A stretch of 64,000 bases of DNA from JBEBSD01 sp040394475 (GTDB lineage: Bacteria; Bacteroidota; Bacteroidia; Cytophagales; Spirosomataceae): assembly GCA_040394475.1 (NCBI GenBank), contig JBEBSD010000007.1, forward strand, positions 62,001 to 126,000, written 5' to 3'. Below the pieces are notes generated by a model, which was not told the DNA's origin, ran no database searches, and was given only the letters and a program-made list of their open reading frames with translations. Position 1 is the stretch's first letter; each line of letters begins with the position of its first letter. Positions 42,891-51,495 of the stretch are shown here, piece after piece. A program made the position numbers and the translations under genes.

Positions 42891-43829
42891 GTGAATTATA
42901 TAAAAGCTTTTGCCCCGGCTACAGTGGCCAATGTGGGCTGTGGATTTGATATTTTTGGCTTCGCGGTGGATGATCCCGGCGATGTAGTGGAAATTACGCG
43001 GCGCGAGGAGCCTGGAATCGTGATCGAGGATATTACAGGAGATGGCGGGAGGTTAACCCGGGATCCCCGGAAAAATTCGGTCACCGTGGTGATGCTGGAA
43101 TTGCTGCAGGCACTGGGGATCTCAGATTTCGGGGCAGCCGTTACCCTGCATAAAAGGATGCCGTTGGGAAGCGGCATGGGATCCAGTGCCGCCAGCTCGG
43201 TCGTGGGGGTATTTGCCCTTAATGAGCTGCTGGGGCGGCCGTATACCCGGGAAGAATTACTTCCCTTCGCCATGCAGGGAGAATTGATAGCCTGCGGATC
43301 TGCCCATGCCGATAATGTCGGGCCGGCCCTCATGGGAGGATTTCTCGTTGTCAGGAGTTATAAACCCCTGGATGTATTTACCGTGCCGGTACCCGAAGAA
43401 TTGTTCTGTACACTGGTGCATCCGGATATTGAAGTAAATACCAAAGATGCCCGTCATATTCTCAGGAACGAGGTTTCGCTGAAAAATGCCATTTCCCAGA
43501 TGGGAAATGTAGCCGGTATGGTGTGCGGTCTGATGACCGGGAATTATGAGCTGATCAGCCGCTCCATGGTAGATGTAATTATAGAGCCTGTACGGGCGAT
43601 TCTGATTCCTGAATTCAATGTCGTGAAACGGGCGGCTATGGAACATGGCGCCCTGGGGTGCAGTATTTCAGGCGCCGGACCCTCTATGTTTGCCCTGAGC
43701 CGGAACCCCGTACAAGCCGGTGAGATCGGGAAGGCCATGCAGCAGGCTTTTGCAGAAGCCGGAATCGATAGCACGTCTCACGTGTCAGGAATCAACAAAG
43801 AGGGACCAAAAGTACTGGCGTTCAATTGA
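42891..43829 (+). CDS. thrB: Homoserine kinase
   Basis: The protein has 312 residues and starts at GTG 42891. The GHMP-kinase nucleotide loop reads PLGSGMGSSAASSV, preceded by an N-terminus with ATVANVGCGFDIFG. The C-terminal SISGAGPSMFAL is the third GHMP motif. ThrB phosphorylates homoserine, the step before threonine synthase. It follows thrA on the same strand; threonine synthase (thrC), often third in this operon, is absent, and the next gene is unrelated. Confidence 0.94.
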   Translation: MNYIKAFAPATVANVGCGFDIFGFAVDDPGDVVEITRREEPGIVIEDITGDGGRLTRDPRKNSVTVVMLELLQALGISDFGAAVTLHKRMPLGSGMGSSAASSVVGVFALNELLGRPYTREELLPFAMQGELIACGSAHADNVGPALMGGFLVVRSYKPLDVFTVPVPEELFCTLVHPDIEVNTKDARHILRNEVSLKNAISQMGNVAGMVCGLMTGNYELISRSMVDVIIEPVRAILIPEFNVVKRAAMEHGALGCSISGAGPSMFALSRNPVQAGEIGKAMQQAFAEAGIDSTSHVSGINKEGPKVLAFN

Positions 43830-43937
43830 ACTTAACACCCGGATCGGATGTTTTTAAAACGTGATCAGGCGCATGTTTGAGAGAATAAAGGCGCTGACAG
43901 GGTAGTAACAGCATTCAGAAAGCATAAGCATAGCAGT

Positions 43938-44264
43938 ATGGTAACAGTAAGCGATAAAGCCAAAGAACGGATTTTCACCCTTCGGGAAGAGGAGGGAAGA
44001 GCCAGTGATTCGCATATCCGGGTAGGTGTTGTAGGAGGAGGATGCTCCGGCTTAATGTATAACCTGGAGTTTGACTCTGATTCGAAGCCTACTGATATGG
44101 TTTTTGAAGATAAGGGTGTGAAAATTGTAGTCGACAAAAAAAGTATCCTGTACCTGGCAGGTACCGTGCTGGACTTTTCAGATGGATTGAACGGAAAGGG
44201 GTTCCATTTTGTAAACCCCAACGCCAGCCGCACCTGTGGCTGCGGGGAAAGCTTTGCCGTGTAA
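43938..44264 (+). CDS. HesB/IscA family iron-sulfur assembly protein
   Basis: The protein has 108 residues. The three conserved cysteines are in GGGCSGLMYNLEF and, near the end, SRTCGCGESF. The A-type carriers accept or hand over [2Fe-2S]/[4Fe-4S] clusters to client proteins. SufA, IscA and ErpA cannot be told apart by sequence alone. It is a single gene with a canonical terminator 50 bp downstream. Confidence 0.92.
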   Translation: MVTVSDKAKERIFTLREEEGRASDSHIRVGVVGGGCSGLMYNLEFDSDSKPTDMVFEDKGVKIVVDKKSILYLAGTVLDFSDGLNGKGFHFVNPNASRTCGCGESFAV

Positions 44265-44314
44265 AGTTCCGCCATCCCGGCAGACTTTTTGACATAAGAT
44301 CGGGAAAATAATGT

Positions 44315-44355
44315 ATCCCCGCCGGAAGGACCGTCCTTCCGGCGGGGATTTTTTT
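44315..44355 (+). terminator. Strong rho-independent terminator
   Basis: A perfect 16-bp stem (44315-44330 and 44334-44349, rich in CCCCGCCGG) with a 3-nt loop is followed by seven T residues. It ends the HesB/IscA transcript. Confidence 0.9.
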
Positions 44356-44770
44356 GGTTGAAAATTGGCTGGAAGTACTGGCCATAGATGGGGTCTTCAC
44401 CAGTCCCTCTTTCCAAAGGCTTTCCGCGTCACCCAATAAAAAGCACATTTTCTTTTGATATAGTATAGATAAATGCCGATATTAGTATCAGTATTCCATT
44501 CTGATTTAGGATAATTTGGCTTCATGATAAAAGTCAATGGTACTTTCGTATGAAACCGGGAACTCGCAGCTATTATATCCGGTGAGCTAAAGCAACCTCT
44601 AAAACCAAATAAATATAAAGCCATAACGATTGATGGTACGACTCTTAACGTCGGACCGGGTAGCTTTCGGTAAACCTAAACTCCATGTAATTGAAATGTG
44701 ATCTATACGGGAATGGCTGATGGGTGGTTGCCTGCTTGCTGCTTAAATTCATTCACAAAAAATATTTCGT
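44356..44770. other. AT-rich gap; one doubtful minus-strand ORF
   Basis: This roughly 415-bp stretch is AT-richer than its surroundings. A minus-strand ORF of 75 codons (44397-44624) has coding-like composition (for example KVPLTFIMKPNYPKSEW), but no recognisable family, signal or ribosome site. It could be a small gene or a decayed C-terminus. Otherwise I see nothing. Confidence 0.3.
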
Positions 44771-45247
44771 ATGAAAAAGCTTATTGTAATGGCGGTATCG
44801 CTCATAATCGCATTTAACGGTTGTAAAAAGGAAGAGCTGCCGGCGCCGGATGAGAACGGGTATATCTGGCTGCGGGATGTAGAATCCCTGTCGCTGATTA
44901 AAAAAACCATCCAGGGGACCTGGAAAATTCATAAACGATATGGGGGCTATACCGGAAAGGAAAACGCTACCCTAACTAATTCATACCTTCGCTTGCTGCC
45001 CAACGATAGTCTCTATATCGTATTCGAGGGTGAGCAATTCACTGCTTCCAAGGCAGACTTTGTACATAAGCAGGCTCAGCCTCGTTATGACAGCGGCTAC
45101 CCTGCCTGGATATTGAATTACGAGCTCAGTAAACCAGGAGGCTCAAGAGACGAGCTTATCATTGATTATATGTACAAGGACCGATTGGTACTCGTGCGCA
45201 ATGCACCCAATACGTATGCCTATTCTATGACAAAGATTTCAGAGTAA
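44771..45247 (+). CDS. Small lipoprotein of unknown function
   Basis: The protein has 158 residues. The signal MKKLIVMAVSLIIAFNGC ends in a lipobox (Cys 18), so it is lipid-anchored. The mature part has a pattern of beta strands (TIQGTWKIHKRYGGYTG, ELIIDYMYKDRLVLVRNA) similar to lipocalin-like or DUF4488/META-type small lipoproteins, but I cannot assign a family. It lies in an AT-rich accessory patch between hesB and yebC, with no clear operon partner. Confidence 0.65.
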   Translation: MKKLIVMAVSLIIAFNGCKKEELPAPDENGYIWLRDVESLSLIKKTIQGTWKIHKRYGGYTGKENATLTNSYLRLLPNDSLYIVFEGEQFTASKADFVHKQAQPRYDSGYPAWILNYELSKPGGSRDELIIDYMYKDRLVLVRNAPNTYAYSMTKISE

Positions 45248-45448
45248 ACTATCCCTATCCTTAAGAATAGCATGATCTAATCAATGGCCTGCTTTATGGA
45301 AGTGGCTTCTTAGGAGGAAATCCGCTTACGAGCTTAGCCATTTGTGCTTTCGGGTTTGGACATCGTGTGGACAAGTTTTCGGGAAATCTGAAATAGGAAC
45401 ACAAACGGATTTTCGAAAACACATAAAAACATTTCCTGACGGTTTTTG

Positions 45449-45456
45449 TATTTTTG
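45449..45456 (+). promoter_or_regulatory. Bacteroidota-type -7 promoter box of yebC
   Basis: TATTTTTG followed by CGCGG fits TAnnTTTG and lies 82 bp before the yebC start at 45539. This supports the internal ATG over the upstream ORF start at 45446, which would fall on the box. Confidence 0.45.
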
Positions 45457-45538
45457 CGCGGCAACAGTAAATCCGCCGACTGGAAGCGCTGTTGCTGAAT
45501 ACATCAGTAGTCGCAATTTTAAAATTTATAAAGCCTGT

Positions 45539-46252
45539 ATGGGAAGAGCTTTTGAATACCGTAAAGCCAGGAAATTTAAACGTTGGGGGCAAATGGCCAA
45601 AGTGTTTACCCGGATCGGGAAGGACATTGTACTGGCTATTAAAAACGGAACGGCAGATCCTGCTACCAACTCCCGTTTAAGAGCGGTTTTGCAAAATGCA
45701 AGGGCGGCTAATATGCCGAAGGAAAATGTGGAGCGCGCCATAAAAAGGGCCACTTCGAAGGACCAGGAAGATTACAAGGAAATGGTATATGAAGGATACG
45801 GTCCCCACGGAATTGCTGTCCTTATCGAAAGTACTACCGATAACCCTACCCGGACGGTTGCCAATGTGAGAAGCTATTTTAATAAACTGGGGGGCAGCCT
45901 GGGGACCACTGGGATGCTGGATTTTATTTTTGACAGGAAGTGTATTTTTAAAATCAAAAATACCGACCTGGATGTGGAGGACCTGGAACTGACCCTCATT
46001 GATTACGGCGCAGAGGAGGTTTTTCTGGATGAAGAAGCGAATCAGATCCTTATCTATGGAGAATTTACGGCTTTTGGGACCTTACAGCATTACCTGGAAG
46101 AAAATAAGTATGAGATCGAAGAGGCCGATTTTGAACGGATACCCAATGATACCAAGACACTCAGTGAAGCAGAAACGGAAGAAGTGGAAAAGCTGATTGA
46201 GCGAATAGAAGAGGATGACGATGTGCAGCGGGTGTTTCACAACATGGGGTGA
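45539..46252 (+). CDS. yebC: YebC/PmpR family regulator or ribosome-rescue factor
   Basis: The protein has 237 residues from ATG 45539, whose MGRAFEYRKARKFKRWGQMAKVF start matches the family MGRxFEFRKxxK. NARAANMPKENVERAIKRA and YEGYGPHGIAVLIESTTDN are further signatures. YebC proteins bind DNA in some species; recent work also shows that YebC-type proteins aid translation of proline-rich stretches. Which role applies here is unclear. The upstream 31 codons of the ORF are not part of the gene. A bidirectional terminator follows. Confidence 0.92.
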   Translation: MGRAFEYRKARKFKRWGQMAKVFTRIGKDIVLAIKNGTADPATNSRLRAVLQNARAANMPKENVERAIKRATSKDQEDYKEMVYEGYGPHGIAVLIESTTDNPTRTVANVRSYFNKLGGSLGTTGMLDFIFDRKCIFKIKNTDLDVEDLELTLIDYGAEEVFLDEEANQILIYGEFTAFGTLQHYLEENKYEIEEADFERIPNDTKTLSEAETEEVEKLIERIEEDDDVQRVFHNMG

Positions 46253-46253
46253 T

Positions 46254-46286
46254 AAAAAAAGGAGGGTACGAAACCCTCCTTTTTTT
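46254..46286. terminator. Bidirectional terminator between yebC and DUF4834
   Basis: GGAGGGT (46261-46267) pairs with ACCCTCC (46273-46279); an A-tract before and a T-tract after (46280-46286) let it act on both strands. It sits between two converging genes. Confidence 0.85.
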
Positions 46287-46530
46287 ATTCTTTTATTTCT
46301 TCATAGTCGATGTACTCGCCTCCTTTAGAAGAGGAGGGAGGTTGCTTTTGAGGATTGGGATCAATGTTGATCGTCCCGTTACGACTGTATTTCTGATTGC
46401 TGCGATTCGCCCTTTTTTGCTCTTTTACCAATTGGCGACCCACCAGCAGGTGAAAGATAAACCTCCGGAAAACAGGCACAAAAGCAATCAGTAACAGAAA
46501 TATCAGAAGAATATTGAAAAACAATTTCAT
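46285..46530 (-). CDS. DUF4834 family membrane protein
   Basis: The protein has 81 residues: one N-terminal membrane helix (FFNILLIFLLLIAFVPVF), a basic stretch, and a C-terminus GGEYIDYEEIKE that matches the small Bacteroidota family DUF4834. It may be a membrane anchor. The stop lies at the yebC terminator. A four-unit heptamer array starts 13 bp upstream of the start codon. Confidence 0.75.
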   Translation of the reverse strand: MKLFFNILLIFLLLIAFVPVFRRFIFHLLVGRQLVKEQKRANRSNQKYSRNGTINIDPNPQKQPPSSSKGGEYIDYEEIKE

Positions 46531-46927
46531 TTGTATAAAAGGTTATCAGCTTTCGGCAGTCAGCTATCAGCGCTTTTTCATGGATGGCGGGCGGCGTACC
46601 GCTTTGTATGCGATCCTTTTTCTGAAGGCTGATTTCTGATTGCTTATGGCTATTTCATAGGTATAAAAAGTTAATCAGCGATCAGTAGCCAGCCGCGCGG
46701 TGAACCGCTTTTCATGCATCGATCGGTTGCGTACCGCCGGGCCGCGAGACCTGCGCGAAATCCGATTCCCGATAGCTGATTCTGATCATGAAAATTTCAA
46801 TTGAACAGAATTAAATAATGGTTTCTACAACTTGTAATTAAACATAAAGATAACGAAAAAAAATAGTAAAACATGCGCGCCGACGGGAAGAAAGGTCGAA
46901 ACAGACGTTGAACGGGCCTTTACGGGG
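46531..46927. other. 397-bp gap with heptamer repeats
   Basis: Holds four 7-bp units (46543-46570: TTATCAG, CTTTCGG, CAGTCAG, CTATCAG) from the same family as the 35.2-kb array, ending next to the DUF4834 start. More irregular CCGATTC-like fragments occur around 46760. No ORF or RNA gene is seen. Confidence 0.7.
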
Positions 46928-47839
46928 TTAATGCAGGGTTATATCCTGCAGGTAGGTATTGAAATCGTGGGCGCCCAGCGCCGCCAGAATGCTGATGGCG
47001 ACAGGGCCGGCGTTCACATTATGGGTTTCGTTTTTGAGAAAATACAGGGCATTCGGAATGCGTAGCGCCAGAAGCTTCTCTCGTAGCAACGTCTGCTGCC
47101 GCAGGTAAACCACGTCGTCCTTAGCGCCATAGAGCAATATCGTACGGGGCGACCTGACATTGGCAAGATGTACCGGGCTGGCGGCTATCAGTTTGGAATG
47201 ATCGGAGGAGGAATAGTTCTGCCCCACCATGAACTGAATTGAATTATGTAAATCCGGTCCGGATAACTCTTTGATACTAAGATCGGTAATTGCCGACATG
47301 CCAATAACGGTGTGAATGTTTTGCTGTTCGTCCTTATAGGCATAGGCCAAGGCGATATGCCCCCCGGCGCTGGCCCCCATAATGGCAAAGCGCTCTTTAC
47401 GGATGTTGTAAAGAGAAGCGTTTTTCTTCAAAAAATCGACGCATGCCCGAATGTCCTCTTGCTGGCAATCAAAAAGCGATTTCGTACCGGTGGGGCCTGT
47501 CCGGTAATTGATGTTGACGATGGTAAGGTTTTTCCGGGCTTTTTGCAGGGAGTCTACTGTGGGCTGCAAAAACCATTTCGCGCCGCCGGTCCAATTGCCT
47601 CCATGCAAAAGTATCACCACTTCCGAAGGGGTATCGTATAGGGATAACGGGCGGTAGATATCCAGGGTATTTTCTGCATACGGGCCGTATTTCAGGTCGA
47701 GCTGCGGGCGGTAACCTTTAATAGGATCGTTAATGTTGGATTGGAATTCCGCTGCGTCCGGGCTGAAGAAATCACAGCCACCCAGGAAACAAAGACAGGC
47801 GAGGAACAACGGATAAGCGAGGGTCTTCCGGATTCGCAT
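46928..47839 (-). CDS. Alpha/beta hydrolase lipoprotein (BD-FAE/esterase-like)
   Basis: The protein has about 303 residues from ATG 47839 (MRIRKTLAYPLFLACLCFLGGC), with the lipobox LGGC at its Cys 22; ATG 47851 is an alternative. HGGNW forms the oxyanion hole, GASAGG the nucleophile elbow, and D (GAKDDVVY) and H (ETHNVN) complete the triad. The pattern fits carbohydrate esterases or carboxylesterases, possibly removing acyl groups from polysaccharides. It follows the HGSNAT-like acyltransferase gene on the same strand; upstream start codons overlap that gene. Confidence 0.82.
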   Translation of the reverse strand: MRIRKTLAYPLFLACLCFLGGCDFFSPDAAEFQSNINDPIKGYRPQLDLKYGPYAENTLDIYRPLSLYDTPSEVVILLHGGNWTGGAKWFLQPTVDSLQKARKNLTIVNINYRTGPTGTKSLFDCQQEDIRACVDFLKKNASLYNIRKERFAIMGASAGGHIALAYAYKDEQQNIHTVIGMSAITDLSIKELSGPDLHNSIQFMVGQNYSSSDHSKLIAASPVHLANVRSPRTILLYGAKDDVVYLRQQTLLREKLLALRIPNALYFLKNETHNVNAGPVAISILAALGAHDFNTYLQDITLH

Positions 47840-47937
47840 ACAGAGCAACATATTTGCGTTGAAATTAGGATCCGTCCCACCCCGGGGCGGGACAATTGCC
47901 TTTTGATGGCAAAAATAACGCAAATTGGGACGGTTGC

Positions 47938-49146
47938 TCAAATTTTAATGAAAATCTTCTTTCGGTACATCCAGCGTAATAACAACCACATCATCAGTAA
48001 CTGCAGGAAACCACTGACCAGCGTACGATAGGGGAGGCCCAGTACCTGATCGTATTCGGGTGACACGTGGATCCGGAAGGACTGATCGATGAATGCGGGA
48101 AGGATTTCCGCCATCACATAGGCTGCGATAGAGTTCGCACCAATCACGAGGAAGGGATACGCGACCTTGCTGAGGCCTTTGCCGCGATACGTATTGCTGT
48201 CGAAAATGAAATAGAAAAGGGCGAGGAGGAGAAAGCACCAGCCGCCGCTGAAAAGGGTCCATGAGGGCGTCCAGATCCGCTTTACAATCGGGCAAATGCC
48301 CGTCCATGCCAATAACTTCGCTGTGAAAAGCAACAGGATACCGGTGATGAACAGCTTTTTCAGCAATGCTTTATGTTCCTGGTGCTGCCGGAGCCATTGT
48401 CCGGCGATCAGTCCCAGTACCATGGTTCCCAGCGTAGGGATAAAGCTCAGGGTGGCATATCCGCCCCCATTGAAAAGGAAAGTCTTTTCCCGGGGGAACA
48501 GGTTCAGAAACCAACGGTCAAAGGCCCAGGCAGCATTGGTGTTCTTGTTCCAGTGAGCGGCGAATCTCTTCAGATGATGCTCCCAGTCAGTGGTAACCCC
48601 TGCCTGTGACCAGTCGAACCCCGGGCCCGGAAGCGGGTAGCCGGCGAACAACAGCCAGTAACCTGCCAGCAAAAAAACCAGTGCGGCCCCCTGTTTTTTA
48701 ACGCTGAGAAAAGCCAGTGCAAAAAGGAACGGGTACCCCAGGCCGATTTGAGTGAGCGTGTCCTCAAACGTGAAATTGGTCTGATCGCGGTGCATGGAAC
48801 GCAGGAAAATTCCAAGCAGTACCAGAATAAGCGACCGTTTGAGTGCATGTACCCAAAGTTCCCGTCCGCCTTTCCCGCGGGCCTGCCGGCTGGCAAGCGA
48901 ATACGGCAGGGCCACTCCGACCAGGAAGGAGAAAGAGGGCTGTATCAGGTCATGCAGGGAGCAGCCGATCCAGGGAACATGACTCTGATGAAAGGCCAGG
49001 AAACTCCAGAAGCCGCTTTCCGGTAATGCGTTGGCTACCCGCGACAACCGCAGTACTTCGGCCATCATCAGGAACATTACCAGACCGCGGTAAACATCCA
49101 CGGACGTGACGCGTGCGGCAGAAGCCAAGGGAGGTGCTGGGGTCAT
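47938..49146 (-). CDS. HGSNAT-like membrane acyltransferase (DUF5009)
   Basis: The protein has 402 residues with about ten membrane helices. The N-terminal SVDVYRGLVMFLMMAEVLRL and HVPWIGCSLHDLIQPSFSFLVGVALPYSL match the DUF5009/heparan-alpha-glucosaminide N-acetyltransferase family, in which the YRG motif is conserved. In the human homologue, an acetyl group crosses the membrane to a terminal glucosamine. In Bacteroidota the substrate is not known, but acetylation of envelope or host-derived sugars is plausible. The neighbouring esterase could act on the same acyl groups. Confidence 0.85.
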   Translation of the reverse strand: MTPAPPLASAARVTSVDVYRGLVMFLMMAEVLRLSRVANALPESGFWSFLAFHQSHVPWIGCSLHDLIQPSFSFLVGVALPYSLASRQARGKGGRELWVHALKRSLILVLLGIFLRSMHRDQTNFTFEDTLTQIGLGYPFLFALAFLSVKKQGAALVFLLAGYWLLFAGYPLPGPGFDWSQAGVTTDWEHHLKRFAAHWNKNTNAAWAFDRWFLNLFPREKTFLFNGGGYATLSFIPTLGTMVLGLIAGQWLRQHQEHKALLKKLFITGILLLFTAKLLAWTGICPIVKRIWTPSWTLFSGGWCFLLLALFYFIFDSNTYRGKGLSKVAYPFLVIGANSIAAYVMAEILPAFIDQSFRIHVSPEYDQVLGLPYRTLVSGFLQLLMMWLLLRWMYRKKIFIKI

Positions 49147-49244
49147 ATGCGGGGATTTATGAAAAGCAAAGTCTTGTACCTGTCAAAAATACTGAGAGGA
49201 ATGCTTTTTTGACTATTCGTAGGCCAGTTTTGTTTACACTTCCA

Positions 49245-49252
49245 TAACTTTG
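49245..49252 (+). promoter_or_regulatory. Bacteroidota-type -7 promoter box of murC
   Basis: TAACTTTG followed by CAACC fits TAnnTTTG and lies 35 bp before the murC start, giving this division-gene cluster its own promoter. Confidence 0.5.
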
Positions 49253-49287
49253 CAACCGGAGCAGCCACGCAAAAATGTAAGACTTGT

Positions 49288-50688
49288 ATGAAATTGAACC
49301 CGGAGTGGAAATTTGTTTACTTTATTGGGATCGGCGGGATCGGAATGAGCGCACTGGCACGCTGGTTCCATGCCAATGGCTACCAGGTGGCCGGGTATGA
49401 TAAAACCACTACGGCTTTGACAGACGCTTTGGAGAAAGAAGGGATTCCGGTGATTTTTGACGAGCGCATGGAGGTCGTTCCCGGGACTTTTTCAGACCGT
49501 AAAGAGAATACCCTGGTCGTCTACACACCCGCGGTTCCTGCCGGGCATCCGCAGCTTACGTATTTCAGGGACAACGGTTTCACGTTAAAAAAGCGCGCCG
49601 GGGTGCTGGGAATGATCGCCGGGGAAATGACCACTATCGGTGTCGCCGGGACGCATGGGAAAACAACTACGTCATCGATGGTAGCACATCTGCTGCGGCA
49701 TGCCCGGGTGAATACCGCGGCCTTCCTGGGCGGAATTACCAATAACTATAACAGTAATTTGCTGCTCAATGAGCCGGCTGCTGCCATGCAGGACGTATTT
49801 TGTGTAGTAGAAGCCGATGAGTTTGACCGTTCGTTTCTTACGCTGTATCCCGACATGGCGGTCGTTACGGCTACGGATGCCGACCACCTGGATATTTATG
49901 GGGAACATGACCATTTGCTCGCCTCGTTTCAGGCCTATGTGGATCAGATCAAAAACGGTGGGGTATTGTTCCTGAAAAAAGGGCTTCCGCTGAAAGGAAA
50001 TCCCCGGATCCGGGTGTACGAATATGGTTTGGAAGAAGGGGCGTATCATGCAGGGGATGTCCGGGTGGAAAATGCCCGGTTTGTATTTGATCTGCACTAC
50101 CCGGAGGGAACGATCAGGGATATCCGTCTGCAACTGCCTGGTTTTCACAATGTAGAAAATGCGGTTGCAGCCGCGGGCATAGCGCTGCAGGCAGGGCTGG
50201 AGCCGGAGGCCGTACGGGATGGCCTGACTACCTTTGCCGGAGTCAGGCGGCGGTTTGAATATGTCCTGGAAGGCGAGCGGGTGTTTATTGACGATTATGC
50301 ACATCATCCTGCCGAAATCACGGCTTTCCTGTCGTCCGTCCGCGCGTTGTATCCCGGACGCCGTATTACTGCGGTTTTCCAACCCCACCTGTTTACCCGC
50401 ACGCGCGACTTTGCGGATGCGTTTGCGGAAAGCCTCGACCTGGCCGATCAATTGTACCTGCTGGATATTTATCCGGCCCGTGAACAACCCATTGAAGGGG
50501 TGGATGCCGCAATGTTGCTGGCTAAAGTTTCGTTGAAGGATAAACAATTAGTGACGAAAACACAATTACTGGAGGAATTGCAGGTACAAGCGCCCGATAT
50601 TTTAGTGACGATAGGCGCCGGGGATATCGATAAATTGGTGGTGTCGCTAAAAGAAATTTTGCAAAATGCTTTATTTCATAATAGGTAA
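49288..50688 (+). CDS. murC: UDP-N-acetylmuramate--L-alanine ligase
   Basis: The protein has 466 residues. GIGGIGMSALA starts the UDP-binding domain, GTHGKTTTSSMV is the ATP P-loop typical of Mur ligases, and VVEADEFDRSFL and FIDDYAHHPAEI mark MurC. It adds L-alanine to UDP-MurNAc, the first amino acid of the peptidoglycan stem. Mpl-type recycling ligases share this fold, but linkage to ftsQ-ftsA-ftsZ favours MurC. It opens the four-gene division cluster; the upstream neighbour is on the other strand, so the rest of the usual dcw cluster lies elsewhere. Confidence 0.94.
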   Translation: MKLNPEWKFVYFIGIGGIGMSALARWFHANGYQVAGYDKTTTALTDALEKEGIPVIFDERMEVVPGTFSDRKENTLVVYTPAVPAGHPQLTYFRDNGFTLKKRAGVLGMIAGEMTTIGVAGTHGKTTTSSMVAHLLRHARVNTAAFLGGITNNYNSNLLLNEPAAAMQDVFCVVEADEFDRSFLTLYPDMAVVTATDADHLDIYGEHDHLLASFQAYVDQIKNGGVLFLKKGLPLKGNPRIRVYEYGLEEGAYHAGDVRVENARFVFDLHYPEGTIRDIRLQLPGFHNVENAVAAAGIALQAGLEPEAVRDGLTTFAGVRRRFEYVLEGERVFIDDYAHHPAEITAFLSSVRALYPGRRITAVFQPHLFTRTRDFADAFAESLDLADQLYLLDIYPAREQPIEGVDAAMLLAKVSLKDKQLVTKTQLLEELQVQAPDILVTIGAGDIDKLVVSLKEILQNALFHNR

Positions 50689-50709
50689 AGATTTAGTAAT
50701 ATTACTGCC

Positions 50710-51486
50710 ATGTTAAAAAAGCGTGCATTTTGGAGAAGGGGAATCAAAATGCTGCTCTGGGGAGCAGGGTTATTGCTGTGTATCGGGATGGCGGAACGCA
50801 AACTGATCCAGCAGCGGTGCGAAAATATTATTGTGAACATTGACCAGGGGGCCGACGCTTCGTTTTTAAAGCGGCATGATGTGGAGATGCTGGTCACAGA
50901 CGGAGGCAATAGCCCGGTTTTAGGGGCCCGACTGGAAACGCTCAACTTAGACGAAATCGAGTCACGGGTGTACCGGAACAAATTGGTCAAAAGTTGTGAA
51001 GTCGTCAGGGATCTGGCCAATAACCTCGTGGTTACAGTGGTGCAGCAGGTTCCGATAGCACGATGGGTAGAGGAGGCGCCGGAAGGAGAATGGCGGCAGG
51101 CAAGAGGCTTTTATATTTCGGACGAAGGGAAGTATCTGCCGCTTTCCAATCGCTACTCCGCCCGTGTAACGCTGGTATCGGGCGATTTTTTCAAAGCGGT
51201 TAAAGGACTGAATAATCCGAAAGGAGATGCGTATATGGATGTTTTGCGCTATATTCACAACGATGATTTCTGGAAAGCACAAATCAGCCAGCTGCAGGTA
51301 GACCGGGAAGGGGAAATCAGCTTTCTGACCACCCTGGGCAACCAGCGTATCGAATTTGGCGCTCCCGAAACGATCGACTCGAAGTTTAAAAAGCTCCGGG
51401 TTTTTTATAATAAAGTACTGGTTTCAGACTGGAACCGCTATTCGAAAATTAGTGTAAAATATAAGGATCAGGTAGTTTGCGAATAA
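50710..51486 (+). CDS. ftsQ: Cell division protein FtsQ
   Basis: The protein has 258 residues. A short cytoplasmic N-terminus (basic, MLKKRAFWRRGIKMLLWG) precedes one membrane helix (LLWGAGLLLCIGMAE), then a POTRA-like domain with LNLDEIESRVYRNKLVKSC and VTVVQQVPIARW. FtsQ links FtsB/FtsL to the divisome and sits mostly in the periplasm. It starts 21 bp after murC and is followed after 9 bp by ftsA. Confidence 0.9.
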   Translation: MLKKRAFWRRGIKMLLWGAGLLLCIGMAERKLIQQRCENIIVNIDQGADASFLKRHDVEMLVTDGGNSPVLGARLETLNLDEIESRVYRNKLVKSCEVVRDLANNLVVTVVQQVPIARWVEEAPEGEWRQARGFYISDEGKYLPLSNRYSARVTLVSGDFFKAVKGLNNPKGDAYMDVLRYIHNDDFWKAQISQLQVDREGEISFLTTLGNQRIEFGAPETIDSKFKKLRVFYNKVLVSDWNRYSKISVKYKDQVVCE

Positions 51487-51495
51487 ATTAATGAT

